Notes under the pieces: model-generated
Seen by the model: the letters and a program-made list of their open reading frames with translations, nothing else
Databases searched by the model: none
Told to the model about the DNA's origin: nothing
Made by a program: the position numbers and the translations under genes
In this document: positions 44,227 through 52,258 of the stretch, piece after piece
How the letters are laid out: every line of letters starts with the position of its first letter
How positions within the stretch are numbered: position 1 is the stretch's first letter
NCBI GenBank assembly: GCA_963727235.1
Contig: CAVSFZ010000026.1
Coordinates: forward strand, 186,001-250,000
Direction: 5' to 3'
DNA from: CAVPTL01 sp963727235
Lineage (GTDB): Bacteria > Actinomycetota > Thermoleophilia > Gaiellales > JAICJC01
DNA: 64,000 bases

Positions 44227-44430
44227 ATGAGCGCACCCACCGAGCGAGACATCGACGCACTGTGGGGACCGGCCACTCCGCAGTTCGCCTATCAGATCGC
44301 CAACCGCATGGCCGATCTGGTGGCCGATCTGCCCGCCGACGATCCCGTGCGCCGCTACGCCCAGGAGCGGCTGCTGGAGCTGGACAGGCTCGGCCACGGC
44401 AGCAGCAAGGGCGAAGAGACCGGCCACTGA
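44227..44430 (+). CDS. Small conserved-looking hypothetical protein
   Basis: 67 residues, predicted mostly helical (FAYQIANRMADLVADLP, then VRRYAQERLLELDRLGHG). No family recognised. TACACT lies 10 nt before the ATG and no ribosome-binding site is present, again suggesting leaderless expression. It is convergent with proline dehydrogenase, 7 nt apart. Confidence 0.55.
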   Translation: MSAPTERDIDALWGPATPQFAYQIANRMADLVADLPADDPVRRYAQERLLELDRLGHGSSKGEETGH

Positions 44431-44437
44431 CGAAGGC

Positions 44438-45358
44438 TCAGACGGAGAACACGCTCCAGGGAGCGCGCAGCACGTCGCGGGCGACGTGCCCGGCGATGGC
44501 CGGGTTCTCTCGCAGCCGGCGCATCGCATAGCCGTACCAGGCATTGCCGTAGGGGACGTAGACCCGCACCCGGTGGCCCGCCTGCACGAGATCGGAGCGC
44601 ATCCGCTCGGCAACGCCCAAGAGCGTCTGGAACTCGTAGTGGGAGCGATCCAGACGGTGGCGGTCGACCACCCTCAGCGCCTCGTCCACCAGCACCTGAT
44701 CGTGGGTTGCGACTGCCACGTACGAGCCGGCCGCGACCAGCTCCTCCAGCAGCTCCACGAAGTTGCGCTGGATGATTCCCGGGTCGGTGTAGGCGATCGC
44801 CTTCGGCTCCACGTAGATGCCCTTGACCAGGCGCACGTTCGGCGTCAGCGGCGCCAGCGCCCGCACGTCTCTCAGCGACCTTCGCAGATACGACTGGATC
44901 ACCACCCCGCAGCGGTCGAGCCCCTCGTCCCGCAGCGACCGGTAGATCTCGAAGGTGGCGTCGGTCAGACCCGAGTGCTCCATGTCGATCCGCACCGAGC
45001 TGCCGTGATCGGTGGCCGCACGCACCAACCGGCGGATGTTCTCGAGCGCCAGGTCACGATCGAACTCGAGACCAAGCGCCGACAGCTTGACCGACACGTT
45101 GGCGTCGAGGTCGCCGGCGGCGATCTGATCGAGTGCCGCCAAGTACTCCGAGACGGTGGCCTCGGCCTCCGCCGCGGCGGAGGCGAACTCCCCCAGCACG
45201 TCGATCGTCGCCATCTCGCCCGCGGCGTTGAGGCGGCGCACCTGCGCGATCGCGCGATCGAGCGTTTCCCCGGCCACGTAGCGCCCAGCGACGCGGCGAA
45301 CGACCGGTCGAGGCACGGCGGGAAGCGTGCTGACGATGGCGCGATCTACGATCCGCAC
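44438..45358 (-). CDS. Proline dehydrogenase (monofunctional)
   Basis: 306 residues, flavin-dependent TIM barrel that oxidises proline to pyrroline-5-carboxylate. Visible are NVSVKLSALGLEFD, VRIDMEHSG, QSYLRRSLRDV, RLVKGIYVEP, VATHDQVLV and the C-terminal EFQTLLGVAERMR followed by RVYVPYGNAWYGYAMRRLREN, which bind FAD and proline. GTG at 45358 is chosen because TACGAT (45371-45366) lies 7 nt upstream and the longer frame enters the neighbouring gene. No P5C dehydrogenase is nearby. Confidence 0.92.
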   Translation of the reverse strand: MRIVDRAIVSTLPAVPRPVVRRVAGRYVAGETLDRAIAQVRRLNAAGEMATIDVLGEFASAAAEAEATVSEYLAALDQIAAGDLDANVSVKLSALGLEFDRDLALENIRRLVRAATDHGSSVRIDMEHSGLTDATFEIYRSLRDEGLDRCGVVIQSYLRRSLRDVRALAPLTPNVRLVKGIYVEPKAIAYTDPGIIQRNFVELLEELVAAGSYVAVATHDQVLVDEALRVVDRHRLDRSHYEFQTLLGVAERMRSDLVQAGHRVRVYVPYGNAWYGYAMRRLRENPAIAGHVARDVLRAPWSVFSV

Positions 45359-45375
45359 GAACCGGATCGTAGTCC

Positions 45376-46047
45376 TCAGGTCAGACCGACACGGTAGTGC
45401 TCGACCACCTCCTCGATCAGAGCATCCATGGCGCCGGTGGCCGCGGTCATGGCCTGGCCGAATCCGGCGGGATCGCCCGAGCGGGCGGCCAGCGCCATCG
45501 CCTGCCACGCCGCGGCCGCCGGCTCTGCCTTGGCCGGATCGGTGGCAGCGGCGGCCGCCAGCTGCTCGGCGTGCTGCTCGAAGACGTCCAGAGCGGCACC
45601 GAGGTCGCCCGCGACCTGCGCGATCTGATCGAGGTAGGCGGGACTGGCGGCGCGCGGCCCGGACGCTGTCGCGGCTGTCCTGGCGGCGGTGCCGGCGACT
45701 GCCGCAGCCGCCGCTGCCGCGTCGTGATCGATCGACCCCAGCGTCGCCGCCAGATCGCTGAACGCCAGCTGGAGATCCTCGGCGGCAGTTGCTGCCGACA
45801 CCTCTTCGGCGCGCTCGGCCAGCGCAATCACGGTGACCGTATCTCCCACCGTCCTGCGGTCGGAAATCACCGCGCCGGAGTCGTCGAACACCACGTAGGT
45901 GCGCTCCGCACCCCGCTCGAACGCGCTCAGATACACCATTTCGTGCGCGCCTGGCTGGGCCGGCATCACCGCTGTCACCTGCTCTCCTGCAGCGGCCATG
46001 GTGGTCGCGGTGGCGATCGCACGATCGAGTTCCCGCTCCAGGGTCAC
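45376..46047 (-). CDS. Ala-rich hypothetical protein coupled to the UbiA gene
   Basis: 223 residues. A compact N-terminal domain (residues 1-75, TLERELDRAIATATTMA, HEMVYLSAFERGAERTYVVFDDSG) is followed by a long Ala-rich helical region (DHDAAAAAAAVAGTAART). No membrane segment. No family recognised; the helical part could be a coiled coil. The GTG start overlaps the prenyltransferase stop by 4 nt (GTGA), so the two are co-translated. Confidence 0.65.
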   Translation of the reverse strand: MTLERELDRAIATATTMAAAGEQVTAVMPAQPGAHEMVYLSAFERGAERTYVVFDDSGAVISDRRTVGDTVTVIALAERAEEVSAATAAEDLQLAFSDLAATLGSIDHDAAAAAAAVAGTAARTAATASGPRAASPAYLDQIAQVAGDLGAALDVFEQHAEQLAAAAATDPAKAEPAAAAWQAMALAARSGDPAGFGQAMTAATGAMDALIEEVVEHYRVGLT

Positions 46048-47027
46048 GCCGCGTGACTCTCCGTGGGAACGACCACCAGGCGCAGCTCGAGCATGATCAG
46101 CACCGCCGCCGCCACCGCGGCCCACCCCAGCACCGGCACGAGCAGCGTCGCAGCCCCCAGCGCTGCCGCAATCCCGCACAGGATGATCGCCATCTCGTTC
46201 TTGGTGACCGACTCGACGTCGTCGGGGCGGCAGCGCAGGTGCGCCAGCAAACCCAGCCCGTACCCGATCACCAGCGGCACCAACCGCGGCTGCAGGGCTG
46301 AGGCCGCCACCGCGCCGACCAGCCCGGCGAGGCACCACCCGATCGCGTAGCGACGGCCACGCTCGAGACCCAGCCACACGATCGTGGTGACCTTACGCGG
46401 GCGTGCGGCGCTGTCGGCGTCGTGGTCGAGATAGTGGTGCACCATCAGCATGGACACGGTATATGCCGCCACCGCCGCCGCGGCCACCCAGGTGGCGGCG
46501 TCGAACCCTGGAGTCTGCAGCAGTGCGGCGCCGACAACGCACGCCCCCATGCAGACGAAGGCGATCGCCTCACCCGCGATCGGCCGGTAGGCAGCCCGCA
46601 CCGGCGGCAGGGTGTACACAATCGCGCCGACCACCCCGATCAGCCCGAAGGGCAGCATCACAAGTCCCCGCGCCGCCACCATCGCCACGCCCAGGATGAC
46701 GGTCAGCACCAGCGCCACCAGGAACACCGCCCGCAGCGTCCGCGGTGACAGCAGTCCGTTGACGATCACCTTGCTGCCTCCCGACAGCATCCGCGGTGAG
46801 GGGTCGCGATCGGTACCCGAGCGCCAGTCCTCGATCTCGTTGACGGTGTGCGCCAGCAGCCCTTGGATCAGCACCCCCAGCGCGATCGCTCCAAGGTAGT
46901 ACCAGTCATCGAGCACTCCGGCGCGGTTGGCACCGAGGGCCGTTCCCAGTGTCAGCGCTGAAAAGCTCCACAAAAGCACCGGGATCACCCGTACCTCGAG
47001 CCACAGACCGCGCAAGGTGCGCTCCAT
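46044..47027 (-). CDS. UbiA-family prenyltransferase (MenA-like)
   Basis: 327 residues, about eight to nine membrane segments. The two Asp-rich Mg/diphosphate sites are NEIEDWRSGTD and HHYLDHDAD. The style fits 1,4-dihydroxy-2-naphthoate polyprenyltransferase of menaquinone synthesis, but no other men genes are near, so another quinone or lipid substrate is possible. The ATG at 47027 lies 7 nt after TACGCT, a likely -10 box. Forms a two-gene unit with the Ala-rich protein. Confidence 0.82.
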   Translation of the reverse strand: MERTLRGLWLEVRVIPVLLWSFSALTLGTALGANRAGVLDDWYYLGAIALGVLIQGLLAHTVNEIEDWRSGTDRDPSPRMLSGGSKVIVNGLLSPRTLRAVFLVALVLTVILGVAMVAARGLVMLPFGLIGVVGAIVYTLPPVRAAYRPIAGEAIAFVCMGACVVGAALLQTPGFDAATWVAAAAVAAYTVSMLMVHHYLDHDADSAARPRKVTTIVWLGLERGRRYAIGWCLAGLVGAVAASALQPRLVPLVIGYGLGLLAHLRCRPDDVESVTKNEMAIILCGIAAALGAATLLVPVLGWAAVAAAVLIMLELRLVVVPTESHAA

Positions 47028-47098
47028 TGAGCGAGCGTAGCAGCCGAAACGCCTGATCGATAGGTGATTCCGTCCGACCTTGTTCCTACGATTCCGTG

Positions 47099-47299
47099 AT
47101 GGCACCCGCTGAACTCGTCGAAGCCCCACTGGATCACGCCGCCGACGTCGAAGCTTGGCGACTGCACGTGCTCTTGCGCGCTGGATACCCGCTCCGCGTG
47201 GCCGAGCGCCTGGCCAAGAGTGCGGCGGATCTCCATACCGCCGTCGACATCCTCGATCGCGGCTGCACGCCTCACACGGCTGCACGAATTCTCGTCTGA
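47099..47299 (+). CDS. Small helical protein of unknown function
   Basis: 66 residues. The segment WRLHVLLRAGYPLRVAERLA, then DLHTAVDILDRGCTPHTAARI, is a regular set of three helices with a hydrophobic core and looks like real coding sequence. TACGAT lies 6-9 nt before the GTG/ATG pair at 47096/47099. It is placed just before xseA and divergent from UbiA. No function can be assigned. Confidence 0.5.
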   Translation: MAPAELVEAPLDHAADVEAWRLHVLLRAGYPLRVAERLAKSAADLHTAVDILDRGCTPHTAARILV

Positions 47300-47331
47300 C
47301 CGCCGGTGCGCACGACGGTTACCATGACGTC

Positions 47332-48570
47332 GTGAGTGCGACCCCAAAACCGACCGCAACCACCTACGGTGACCGCGAGGTCTACACCGTCTCGGGGTTC
47401 AACCTCGGCATCCACGGCTACATCAAGCGCCTGCCCGCCGTGTGGATCGAGGGCGAGATCGCCGAGCTCAAACGCAACCCCAACTGGGGTTTCGTGTATC
47501 TGGTGCTGAAAGACCCCGAGGACGGCTCCATGCTGAGCGCGTCGATGGCGCGGCGGCGGTTCGATGCGCTGGCCGCCACACCGGCGGTGGGAGAGCGCGT
47601 GCACGTGCTGGGACGAGCCGAGTACATGCAGAAGAAGGGCGAGCTGCGGCTGACGGTGATCGACGTCCAGCAGATCGGCCTGGGCATGCTGCTGCGCCAG
47701 ATCGAGGAGCTGCGCCTCAAGCTCAGCCAGGAGGGGCTGTTCGCCGCCGAGCGTAAGCGTCCGCTGCCACTGCTGCCACGGACGATCGGCCTGGTGTGCG
47801 GGTCGGACGCAGCAGCCAAACGAGACGTGATCGACACCGCCACGGCGCGCTACCCGCCGGCCCGATTTCGCGTCACCGAGACGGTGGTGCAGGGTGCCGG
47901 CGCAGCGGTGCGGATCGCGACGGCGGTGGCCGAGTTCGATGCCCACCCTGAGATCGACGTGATCGTGCTCGCCCGCGGCGGCGGATCGGTCGAGGACCTG
48001 CTGCCGTTCTCCAGCGAAACCGTCTGCCGGGCGGTGTCGTCGTGCTTCACCCCGGTGGTATCCGCCGTCGGCCACGAGCAGGATCACCCTCTGGTCGACC
48101 TGGTGGCCGATGTCCGGGCCGGCACACCGAGCCTGGCGGCGAGCCTGATCGTGCCCGACCATGCGGCCGAAACGGCCGCCCTCGACGCACTGATGGCACG
48201 GGCGTCCCGAGCGCTGGAAGGTGGCTGTGCCCGCAGCCGCAAGCTGCTGGAGCTGCTGGTCACGCGGCCGGCCTTCGAGGACCCCACCACATGGATCGCA
48301 ACGCGGCGGATGTCGCTCGACCAAAGCGCCACCGCCATCCGCCGTGGGGCCACCGACCGGGTCGGGCGAGAGCGCACCGCGCTCGACCATGCCCGCGACC
48401 GGCTGCGGTTGCTGGGGCCGGCGGCCACGCTGGACCGAGGCTATGCGGTGGTGCTGTCCGAGGACGGCGCCGTGGTCAGCGATGCCTCTGCCGTCACTGT
48501 CCACACCCCGGTCGGAGTGCGGTTGGCCCGAGGCAGCCTGGCCGCCACCGTCACAGAGGTGCGCCCATGA
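47332..48570 (+). CDS. xseA: Exodeoxyribonuclease VII large subunit
   Basis: 412 residues. N-terminal OB fold (residues 15-110: VWIEGEIAELKRN, GFVYLVLKD), central catalytic region (LIGLVCGSDAAAKRD-like segment, IDVIVLARGGGSVEDLLPFSSE, SAVGHEQDHPLVDLVADVRAGTPS) and a shortened coiled coil. With XseB it degrades single-stranded DNA to oligonucleotides. GTG start with TACCAT 6 nt upstream, so probably leaderless. Overlaps xseB by 4 nt. Confidence 0.93.
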   Translation: MSATPKPTATTYGDREVYTVSGFNLGIHGYIKRLPAVWIEGEIAELKRNPNWGFVYLVLKDPEDGSMLSASMARRRFDALAATPAVGERVHVLGRAEYMQKKGELRLTVIDVQQIGLGMLLRQIEELRLKLSQEGLFAAERKRPLPLLPRTIGLVCGSDAAAKRDVIDTATARYPPARFRVTETVVQGAGAAVRIATAVAEFDAHPEIDVIVLARGGGSVEDLLPFSSETVCRAVSSCFTPVVSAVGHEQDHPLVDLVADVRAGTPSLAASLIVPDHAAETAALDALMARASRALEGGCARSRKLLELLVTRPAFEDPTTWIATRRMSLDQSATAIRRGATDRVGRERTALDHARDRLRLLGPAATLDRGYAVVLSEDGAVVSDASAVTVHTPVGVRLARGSLAATVTEVRP

Positions 48571-48785
48571 GCGACCAGCTCAGCTTCGAGCAGGCCCGCG
48601 AGGAACTCGAGAAGATCGTGCAGCAGCTGGAGGACGGCCGCACCTCACTCGACGACGCACTCAAGCTGTGGGAGCGCGGCGAGCAGCTGCACGCCCTCTG
48701 CCAGGCCAAGCTCGACCAGGCGGAGACTCGCGTGGCTGAGCTGGTGGCCAGGATGGGCACCCCACCCGCGGATCAGGAGCGCTGA
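48567..48785 (+). CDS. xseB: Exodeoxyribonuclease VII small subunit
   Basis: 72 residues. FEQAREELEKIVQQLEDGRT, LDDALKLWERGEQLHALCQAKL and a C-terminal VAELVARMG are the two-helix signature of XseB. ATGA overlap with xseA ensures coupled synthesis. Confidence 0.93.
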   Translation: MSDQLSFEQAREELEKIVQQLEDGRTSLDDALKLWERGEQLHALCQAKLDQAETRVAELVARMGTPPADQER

Positions 48786-48814
48786 ACACCCGCCCTCCCC
48801 CAGCTCGAGGGCGT

Positions 48815-48853
48815 AAGCCCGTGCCGGGCCGGGGGTTGTCTGCGGGCTTCTTC
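48815..48853 (+). terminator. Possible terminator after xseB
   Basis: AAGCCCG (48815-48821) and CGGGCTT (48843-48849) form a 7-bp stem with a 21-nt loop, followed by TTCTTC. The loop is long and the T-run poor, so this is only a candidate. Confidence 0.35.
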
Positions 48854-48926
48854 GACGGTTGACCGTACCGATGCCGTCGGACGGCACGGCAGGATCCGCC
48901 CCGCCGGCGGCGAAGAGGGGCCGCTC

Positions 48927-49916
48927 GTGATGCCAGCACCGAAATCCGGGGCGTTGGGCCGCGCCTGCGCTCCTGCGGTGGCGATCGCCGCACTCGTCTT
49001 TCTGCTCATGGCCACCTCCGCCCAGGCGGGCACCTATACGGTGCGCTGGGGCGACACCCTGTCGGGGATCGCCGACCGCCATCACGTCAGTCTCACGCGG
49101 CTGGCGCGCATCAACCACATCCCCGCCTACGGCGTGCTTCAGACCGGCAGGGTGCTGCGCGTGCCGGGGCACGCCTCCCGCCAACGCCGCCGCGCGGTCA
49201 GGCACCATCGTCACCACGTGCGGCACGCCAAACGCCACCACAGACGGGCGCACCACCAACCGCGCCACCACCGGCACGCCGGCATCCACACTGTCCGCGC
49301 CGGCGAGACGCTGTCGCTGATCGCCGCCCGCTACCACTCCAGCGTACGCATCCTGACGCGCGCGAACCATCGCCGCAGCGGCCGGCTGCTGCTCGTGGGA
49401 ACACGGCTTCTGATCCCGCTTCCCCACCGCTCCCACCATCGCCATGCCCACCGTCACCGGCGGCACCATCACCGGGCGGTCCGCCACCGTCGCCACCACC
49501 GGGTGTACCACTCCGCGGCCGTTCGCGCCCACCCGTGGGTGGTCGGCATGATCGATCACTGGTCTCGCAGCTACTCGATCGACCGGCACCTGGTGCGGGC
49601 GATCGGCTGGCAGGAATCGGGCTACAACCCCAGCGCCGTCTCCTCGGTGGGCGCCCGCGGAGTGCTGCAGGTGATGCCGGGCACGTGGACGTTTACCGAA
49701 CGTCTGTACATCGGCAGGCACGTGCCCCACACCGCCGACGGTGGAGTGCACGTGGGGGTGGCCTATCTCCGCGCGCTGCTGCGGATTTTCCACGGGAACG
49801 AGCGGCTGGCGGTGGCCGCGTACTACCAGGGTCCCGGCGCCGTCCAGGCCTACGGGATCTTCCCCGGCAGCCGTTCCTACGTCAGGAACGTGCTGGCGCT
49901 TCGCCGGAGGATGTGA
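48927..49916 (+). CDS. Secreted LysM-LysM-lytic transglycosylase with His/Arg-rich linkers
   Basis: 329 residues. Signal peptide to about residue 34 (cleavage SAQA-G). LysM 1 at 36-80, a linker (82-119) with 13 His and many Arg, LysM 2 at 120-165, a second linker (167-202) with 14 His, and an SLT domain (201-329) with catalytic Glu230 (WQESGYNP), VGARGVLQVMPGTW and AYYQGPGAV. It cleaves peptidoglycan glycan strands; the linkers could bind metal or wall polymers. GTG at 48927 follows AGAGGGG; the ATG next to it is equally possible. The last 35 nt overlap the convergent arsR-type gene. Confidence 0.9.
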   Translation: MMPAPKSGALGRACAPAVAIAALVFLLMATSAQAGTYTVRWGDTLSGIADRHHVSLTRLARINHIPAYGVLQTGRVLRVPGHASRQRRRAVRHHRHHVRHAKRHHRRAHHQPRHHRHAGIHTVRAGETLSLIAARYHSSVRILTRANHRRSGRLLLVGTRLLIPLPHRSHHRHAHRHRRHHHRAVRHRRHHRVYHSAAVRAHPWVVGMIDHWSRSYSIDRHLVRAIGWQESGYNPSAVSSVGARGVLQVMPGTWTFTERLYIGRHVPHTADGGVHVGVAYLRALLRIFHGNERLAVAAYYQGPGAVQAYGIFPGSRSYVRNVLALRRRM

Positions 49917-50235
49917 GCGCGGCCCGCGCGTCGGCGGTTCGCCGCACCGAGGCGAATGCCGCCTCGCACAGCACGAACACCTCGGGGTCAGCCACCATGT
50001 GGTAGCAGTGCAGCCCTTCTCGGCGGCGCTGCAAGAGGCCCGCGTCGGCCAGCATTGAGAGATGCTTGGACACGTTTGCCTGGGTGCATCCCAACTCTTG
50101 GGCGAGGTCGCCAACGCACCGCTCACGCTCGGAGACAAGCCAGAGAAGCCGCAGCCGGGTGGGCTCCGACAACAGCCTGAACCGGTCCGCCAGTGCGTCC
50201 ATTGCCTGAGGTGAGGGCTGTTCCAGCATTTGCAC
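49882..50235 (-). CDS. ArsR-family transcriptional regulator
   Basis: 117 residues. Winged helix (LSEPTRLRLLWLVSERERCVGDLAQELG, TQANVSKHLSMLADAGLLQRRREG) with one Cys (CVGDL) near the position of the ArsR metal site but no second Cys in the same helix, so a thiol or redox signal is as likely as a metal. Divergent from thioredoxin, with an inverted repeat between. GTG start at 50235; an ATG two codons later is possible. Confidence 0.88.
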   Translation of the reverse strand: MQMLEQPSPQAMDALADRFRLLSEPTRLRLLWLVSERERCVGDLAQELGCTQANVSKHLSMLADAGLLQRRREGLHCYHMVADPEVFVLCEAAFASVRRTADARAALTSSGEAPARS

Positions 50236-50254
50236 CAGTCTAGCGCATGTGCAA
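50230..50254. promoter_or_regulatory. Inverted repeat between arsR-type gene and trxA
   Basis: TTGCAC (50230-50235) and GTGCAA (50249-50254) are perfectly inverted with a 13-nt spacer and cover the start of the arsR-type gene. TATATAAC (50257-50264) next to it is the most AT-rich spot of the gap and a plausible trxA -10. This could be the operator for autoregulation and trxA control. Confidence 0.45.
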
Positions 50255-50296
50255 GTATATAACTACCCACTTGAACAGATTCTCCGAAGGAGACGG

Positions 50297-50638
50297 ATGT
50301 CAACCCCAATCGAAATCACTGAGTCAAATTTCCAGGCCGAGGTCGTCCAGTCCGAGTCGCCCGTCCTGATCGACCTGTGGGCTGCCTGGTGCGGTCCCTG
50401 TCGCCTGGTCGCGCCGATCGTCGACGAGATCGCGTCTGACTACCAGGGCCGGATCAAGGTCGGCAAGGTCGACGTGGACGCCGAGCCCGGGCTGGCTGCC
50501 CGCTTCAACGCGCTCAGCATTCCCACCATCGTGCTGGTGAAGAACGGCGAGGTGGTCGCAAGCGCCGTCGGCGCCCGCCCCAAGGCCGCGCTGGTGGAGG
50601 CCCTGGAGCTCGACCTGCACACCACCGCAGTCGCATAA
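50297..50638 (+). CDS. trxA: Thioredoxin
   Basis: 113 residues. Active site WCGPC (Cys32, Cys35), preceded by PVLIDLWAA and followed by the cis-Pro loop SIPTIVLVKNG. It reduces protein disulfides. ATG at 50297 with AAGGAG upstream. Control by the divergent ArsR-type gene is likely from the layout. Confidence 0.95.
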   Translation: MSTPIEITESNFQAEVVQSESPVLIDLWAAWCGPCRLVAPIVDEIASDYQGRIKVGKVDVDAEPGLAARFNALSIPTIVLVKNGEVVASAVGARPKAALVEALELDLHTTAVA

Positions 50639-50727
50639 CCAGGTAGGCCGGCCACCTCAAAACGGGGAGCCGAGATCCTCCAGTCCGGCCATCCCCCGAC
50701 GGTTGGCCCGGACGATCATAAGGCTCA

Positions 50728-50762
50728 GCAGGCCGGGAACCAGCCGCCGGTGACCGGCCTGC
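50728..50762 (-). terminator. Hairpin after threonine synthase
   Basis: GCAGGCCGG (50728-50736) and CCGGCCTGC (50754-50762) form a perfect 9-bp stem with a 17-nt loop directly after the thrC stop, in the 124-bp gap between convergent trxA and thrC. No T-run follows on the minus strand. Confidence 0.4.
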
Positions 50763-51998
50763 CTATCCGACTGAGTGCTCGACCTCGGCGGCCAGCACGG
50801 CATCGACCGCGTCGATGTCGGCGGGAATCTCCACCGTGGAGAGCTCAGGCGCCACCGCGTCGATGGTCTTCAGACCGTCGCCGGTTATGTAGGCGACCAC
50901 CGTCTCCCCGGCACCGATCTGACCGCTCTCGGCCAGCTTCTTGAGGACCGCGACGGTGACTCCCCCGGCGGTCTCGGTGAAGATGCCGGTGGTCGACGCC
51001 AGCAGCCGGATGCCGGCCACGATCTCATCGTCATCGGCCGCCTCGATGGTGCCCCCCGTGCTGCGGGCGACGTCCAGCGCGAACACGCCGTCAGCCGGAT
51101 TGCCAATGGCAAGCGACTTGGCGATCCCCGAGGGGCGCACCGGGATGACGTCGTCACTGCCGGCGGCAAACGCCGTGGCCACCGGTGAGCAGCCGAGGCC
51201 CTGGGCGCCGTGCATCACCGGCGCCTCGCCGGGGGCGATCAGACCCGCGGCTCGACCCTGCTCGAAGCCGGCCAGGATCTTGGTGTAGAGCGAGCCGGAC
51301 GCGATCGGGGCGATCACCCGGTCGGGCGCCCTCCAGCCGAGCTGCTCGGCAGTCTCGAGTGCGATCGTCTTTGAGCCCTCGGAGTAGTACGCGCGCATGT
51401 TCACGTTCACGAACGCCCACGGCCGCTCGTAGGCGAGCTCAGAGCACAGCCGGTTGACATCGTCGTAGGAGCCGTCGACGGCGAACACGGTGGCGCCGTA
51501 CGCGGCTGCTGCCACGATCTTCTCCCGTTCCAGATCGTCGGGCACGAAGATGAAGGACGGCAGGCCGAGCGCTGCCGCGGCGGCGGCGGTCGCGCCGGCC
51601 AGATTCCCGGTCGACGCACATGCGAGTGCCTCGAAGCCCAGCTCGACGGCCTTGGCAGCTGCGATCGCGACCACCCGGTCCTTGAACGAGTGGGTCGGGT
51701 TCGACGTCTCGGTCTTGACGTACAGCTCGCATTCGAGGCCCAGCTCACGGGCGAGATTGTCGGCTCGGATCAGCGGTGAGAGTCCGACCGGCAGGCCCAC
51801 CGGAGGCGGGCCCACGGGCAGGAAGTCGGCGTAACGCCACAGCGTCCGCGGCCCCTGCTCGATGCGTTCGCGGGAGACCTGGGCATCCAGCTCGGTGTAG
51901 CCGACCTCGAGCGGACCAAAGCAGGCGGCGCAGGCGAACTGCGCCTCGAGTGGGTAGGTTGCGCTGCAACCCTTGCAAATCAAGTGGGCGGCCTTCAT
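50763..51998 (-). CDS. thrC: Threonine synthase
   Basis: 411 residues. PLP Lys106 (THSFKDRVV), the phosphate-binding loop ACASTGNLAGA and the C-terminal VAYITGDGLK are diagnostic. An N-terminal zinc-ribbon-like pair (Cys8, Cys11, Cys23, Cys26) occurs in many threonine synthases of this type. It converts O-phosphohomoserine to threonine. The ATG at 51998 has AGGGG about 9 nt upstream. A SAM-I riboswitch in its long leader ties it to methionine status, which makes sense because both pathways compete for homoserine derivatives. Confidence 0.93.
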   Translation of the reverse strand: MKAAHLICKGCSATYPLEAQFACAACFGPLEVGYTELDAQVSRERIEQGPRTLWRYADFLPVGPPPVGLPVGLSPLIRADNLARELGLECELYVKTETSNPTHSFKDRVVAIAAAKAVELGFEALACASTGNLAGATAAAAAALGLPSFIFVPDDLEREKIVAAAAYGATVFAVDGSYDDVNRLCSELAYERPWAFVNVNMRAYYSEGSKTIALETAEQLGWRAPDRVIAPIASGSLYTKILAGFEQGRAAGLIAPGEAPVMHGAQGLGCSPVATAFAAGSDDVIPVRPSGIAKSLAIGNPADGVFALDVARSTGGTIEAADDDEIVAGIRLLASTTGIFTETAGGVTVAVLKKLAESGQIGAGETVVAYITGDGLKTIDAVAPELSTVEIPADIDAVDAVLAAEVEHSVG

Positions 51999-52018
51999 CT
52001 GTTCGATCCCCTGTTTCG

Positions 52019-52046
52019 GGCCGTCTCCTGGTCCGCCGGAGAGGCC
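52019..52046 (-). promoter_or_regulatory. Expression-platform hairpin of the SAM riboswitch
   Basis: In the mRNA, GGCC-TCTCC pairs with GGAGA-C-GGCC around a 9-nt loop (one bulged base), between aptamer and thrC. Its 5' arm contains GCCTCTC, complementary over 7 nt to GAGAGGC at the 5' side of the aptamer, so the two structures exclude each other. No U-run follows, so it may act by attenuation without a canonical terminator or by another route. Confidence 0.5.
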
Positions 52047-52052
52047 GGTTCA

Positions 52053-52161
52053 CATCGTTCGGAATCCGAGGATTCCGCCGGAATTGGCACCTCTCCCGCC
52101 CGACCGGACGCGATGGTTGCCGAGGCTTCACAGGGCCGTTCCCTCCGCCTCTCTCGATGCG
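52053..52161 (-). ncRNA. SAM-I (S-box) riboswitch aptamer upstream of thrC
   Basis: Read on the minus strand the order of conserved elements is: P1 5' strand CATCG with AGAGAGG, GGAGGGA, GGCCC, GA-GCC, CGGCAACC (52122-52115), GGTGCCAATTCC (52091-52080), the P4 hairpin GGAATCC/GGATTCC (52076-52061), and P1 3' strand CGATG (52057-52053). This matches the S-box consensus in sequence and order. A promoter lies 40-80 nt upstream and thrC 55 nt downstream. Confidence 0.88.
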
Positions 52162-52168
52162 TACATAC

Positions 52169-52187
52169 CGGGGATCGACCCCGGTGG
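52169..52187 (-). other. Hairpin just upstream of the SAM aptamer
   Basis: ACCGGGG/CCCCGGT, a 7-bp perfect stem with a 5-nt loop, lies between the predicted transcription start (about 52201) and the aptamer. It may stabilise the 5' end of the leader or end read-through from the reductase gene. Confidence 0.4.
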
Positions 52188-52207
52188 CACGTCAACTAGC
52201 TGGCCTC

Positions 52208-52237
52208 ATGGTACAGAAGGCCCGGGGGATCCGTCAA
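52208..52237 (-). promoter_or_regulatory. Promoter of the thrC leader
   Basis: On the minus strand TTGACG (52237-52232), an 18-nt spacer and TACCAT (52213-52208). The predicted start near 52201 gives a leader of about 200 nt that contains the riboswitch. Confidence 0.65.
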
Positions 52238-52258
52238 AAGCGTGCGATCAGGGGGATG

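Noticed and set aside
48786..48926. A c-di-AMP (ydaO) riboswitch upstream of the LysM transglycosylase
   Set aside because: Wall hydrolases often carry one, but the 141-nt gap is too short and none of the conserved ydaO blocks is visible.
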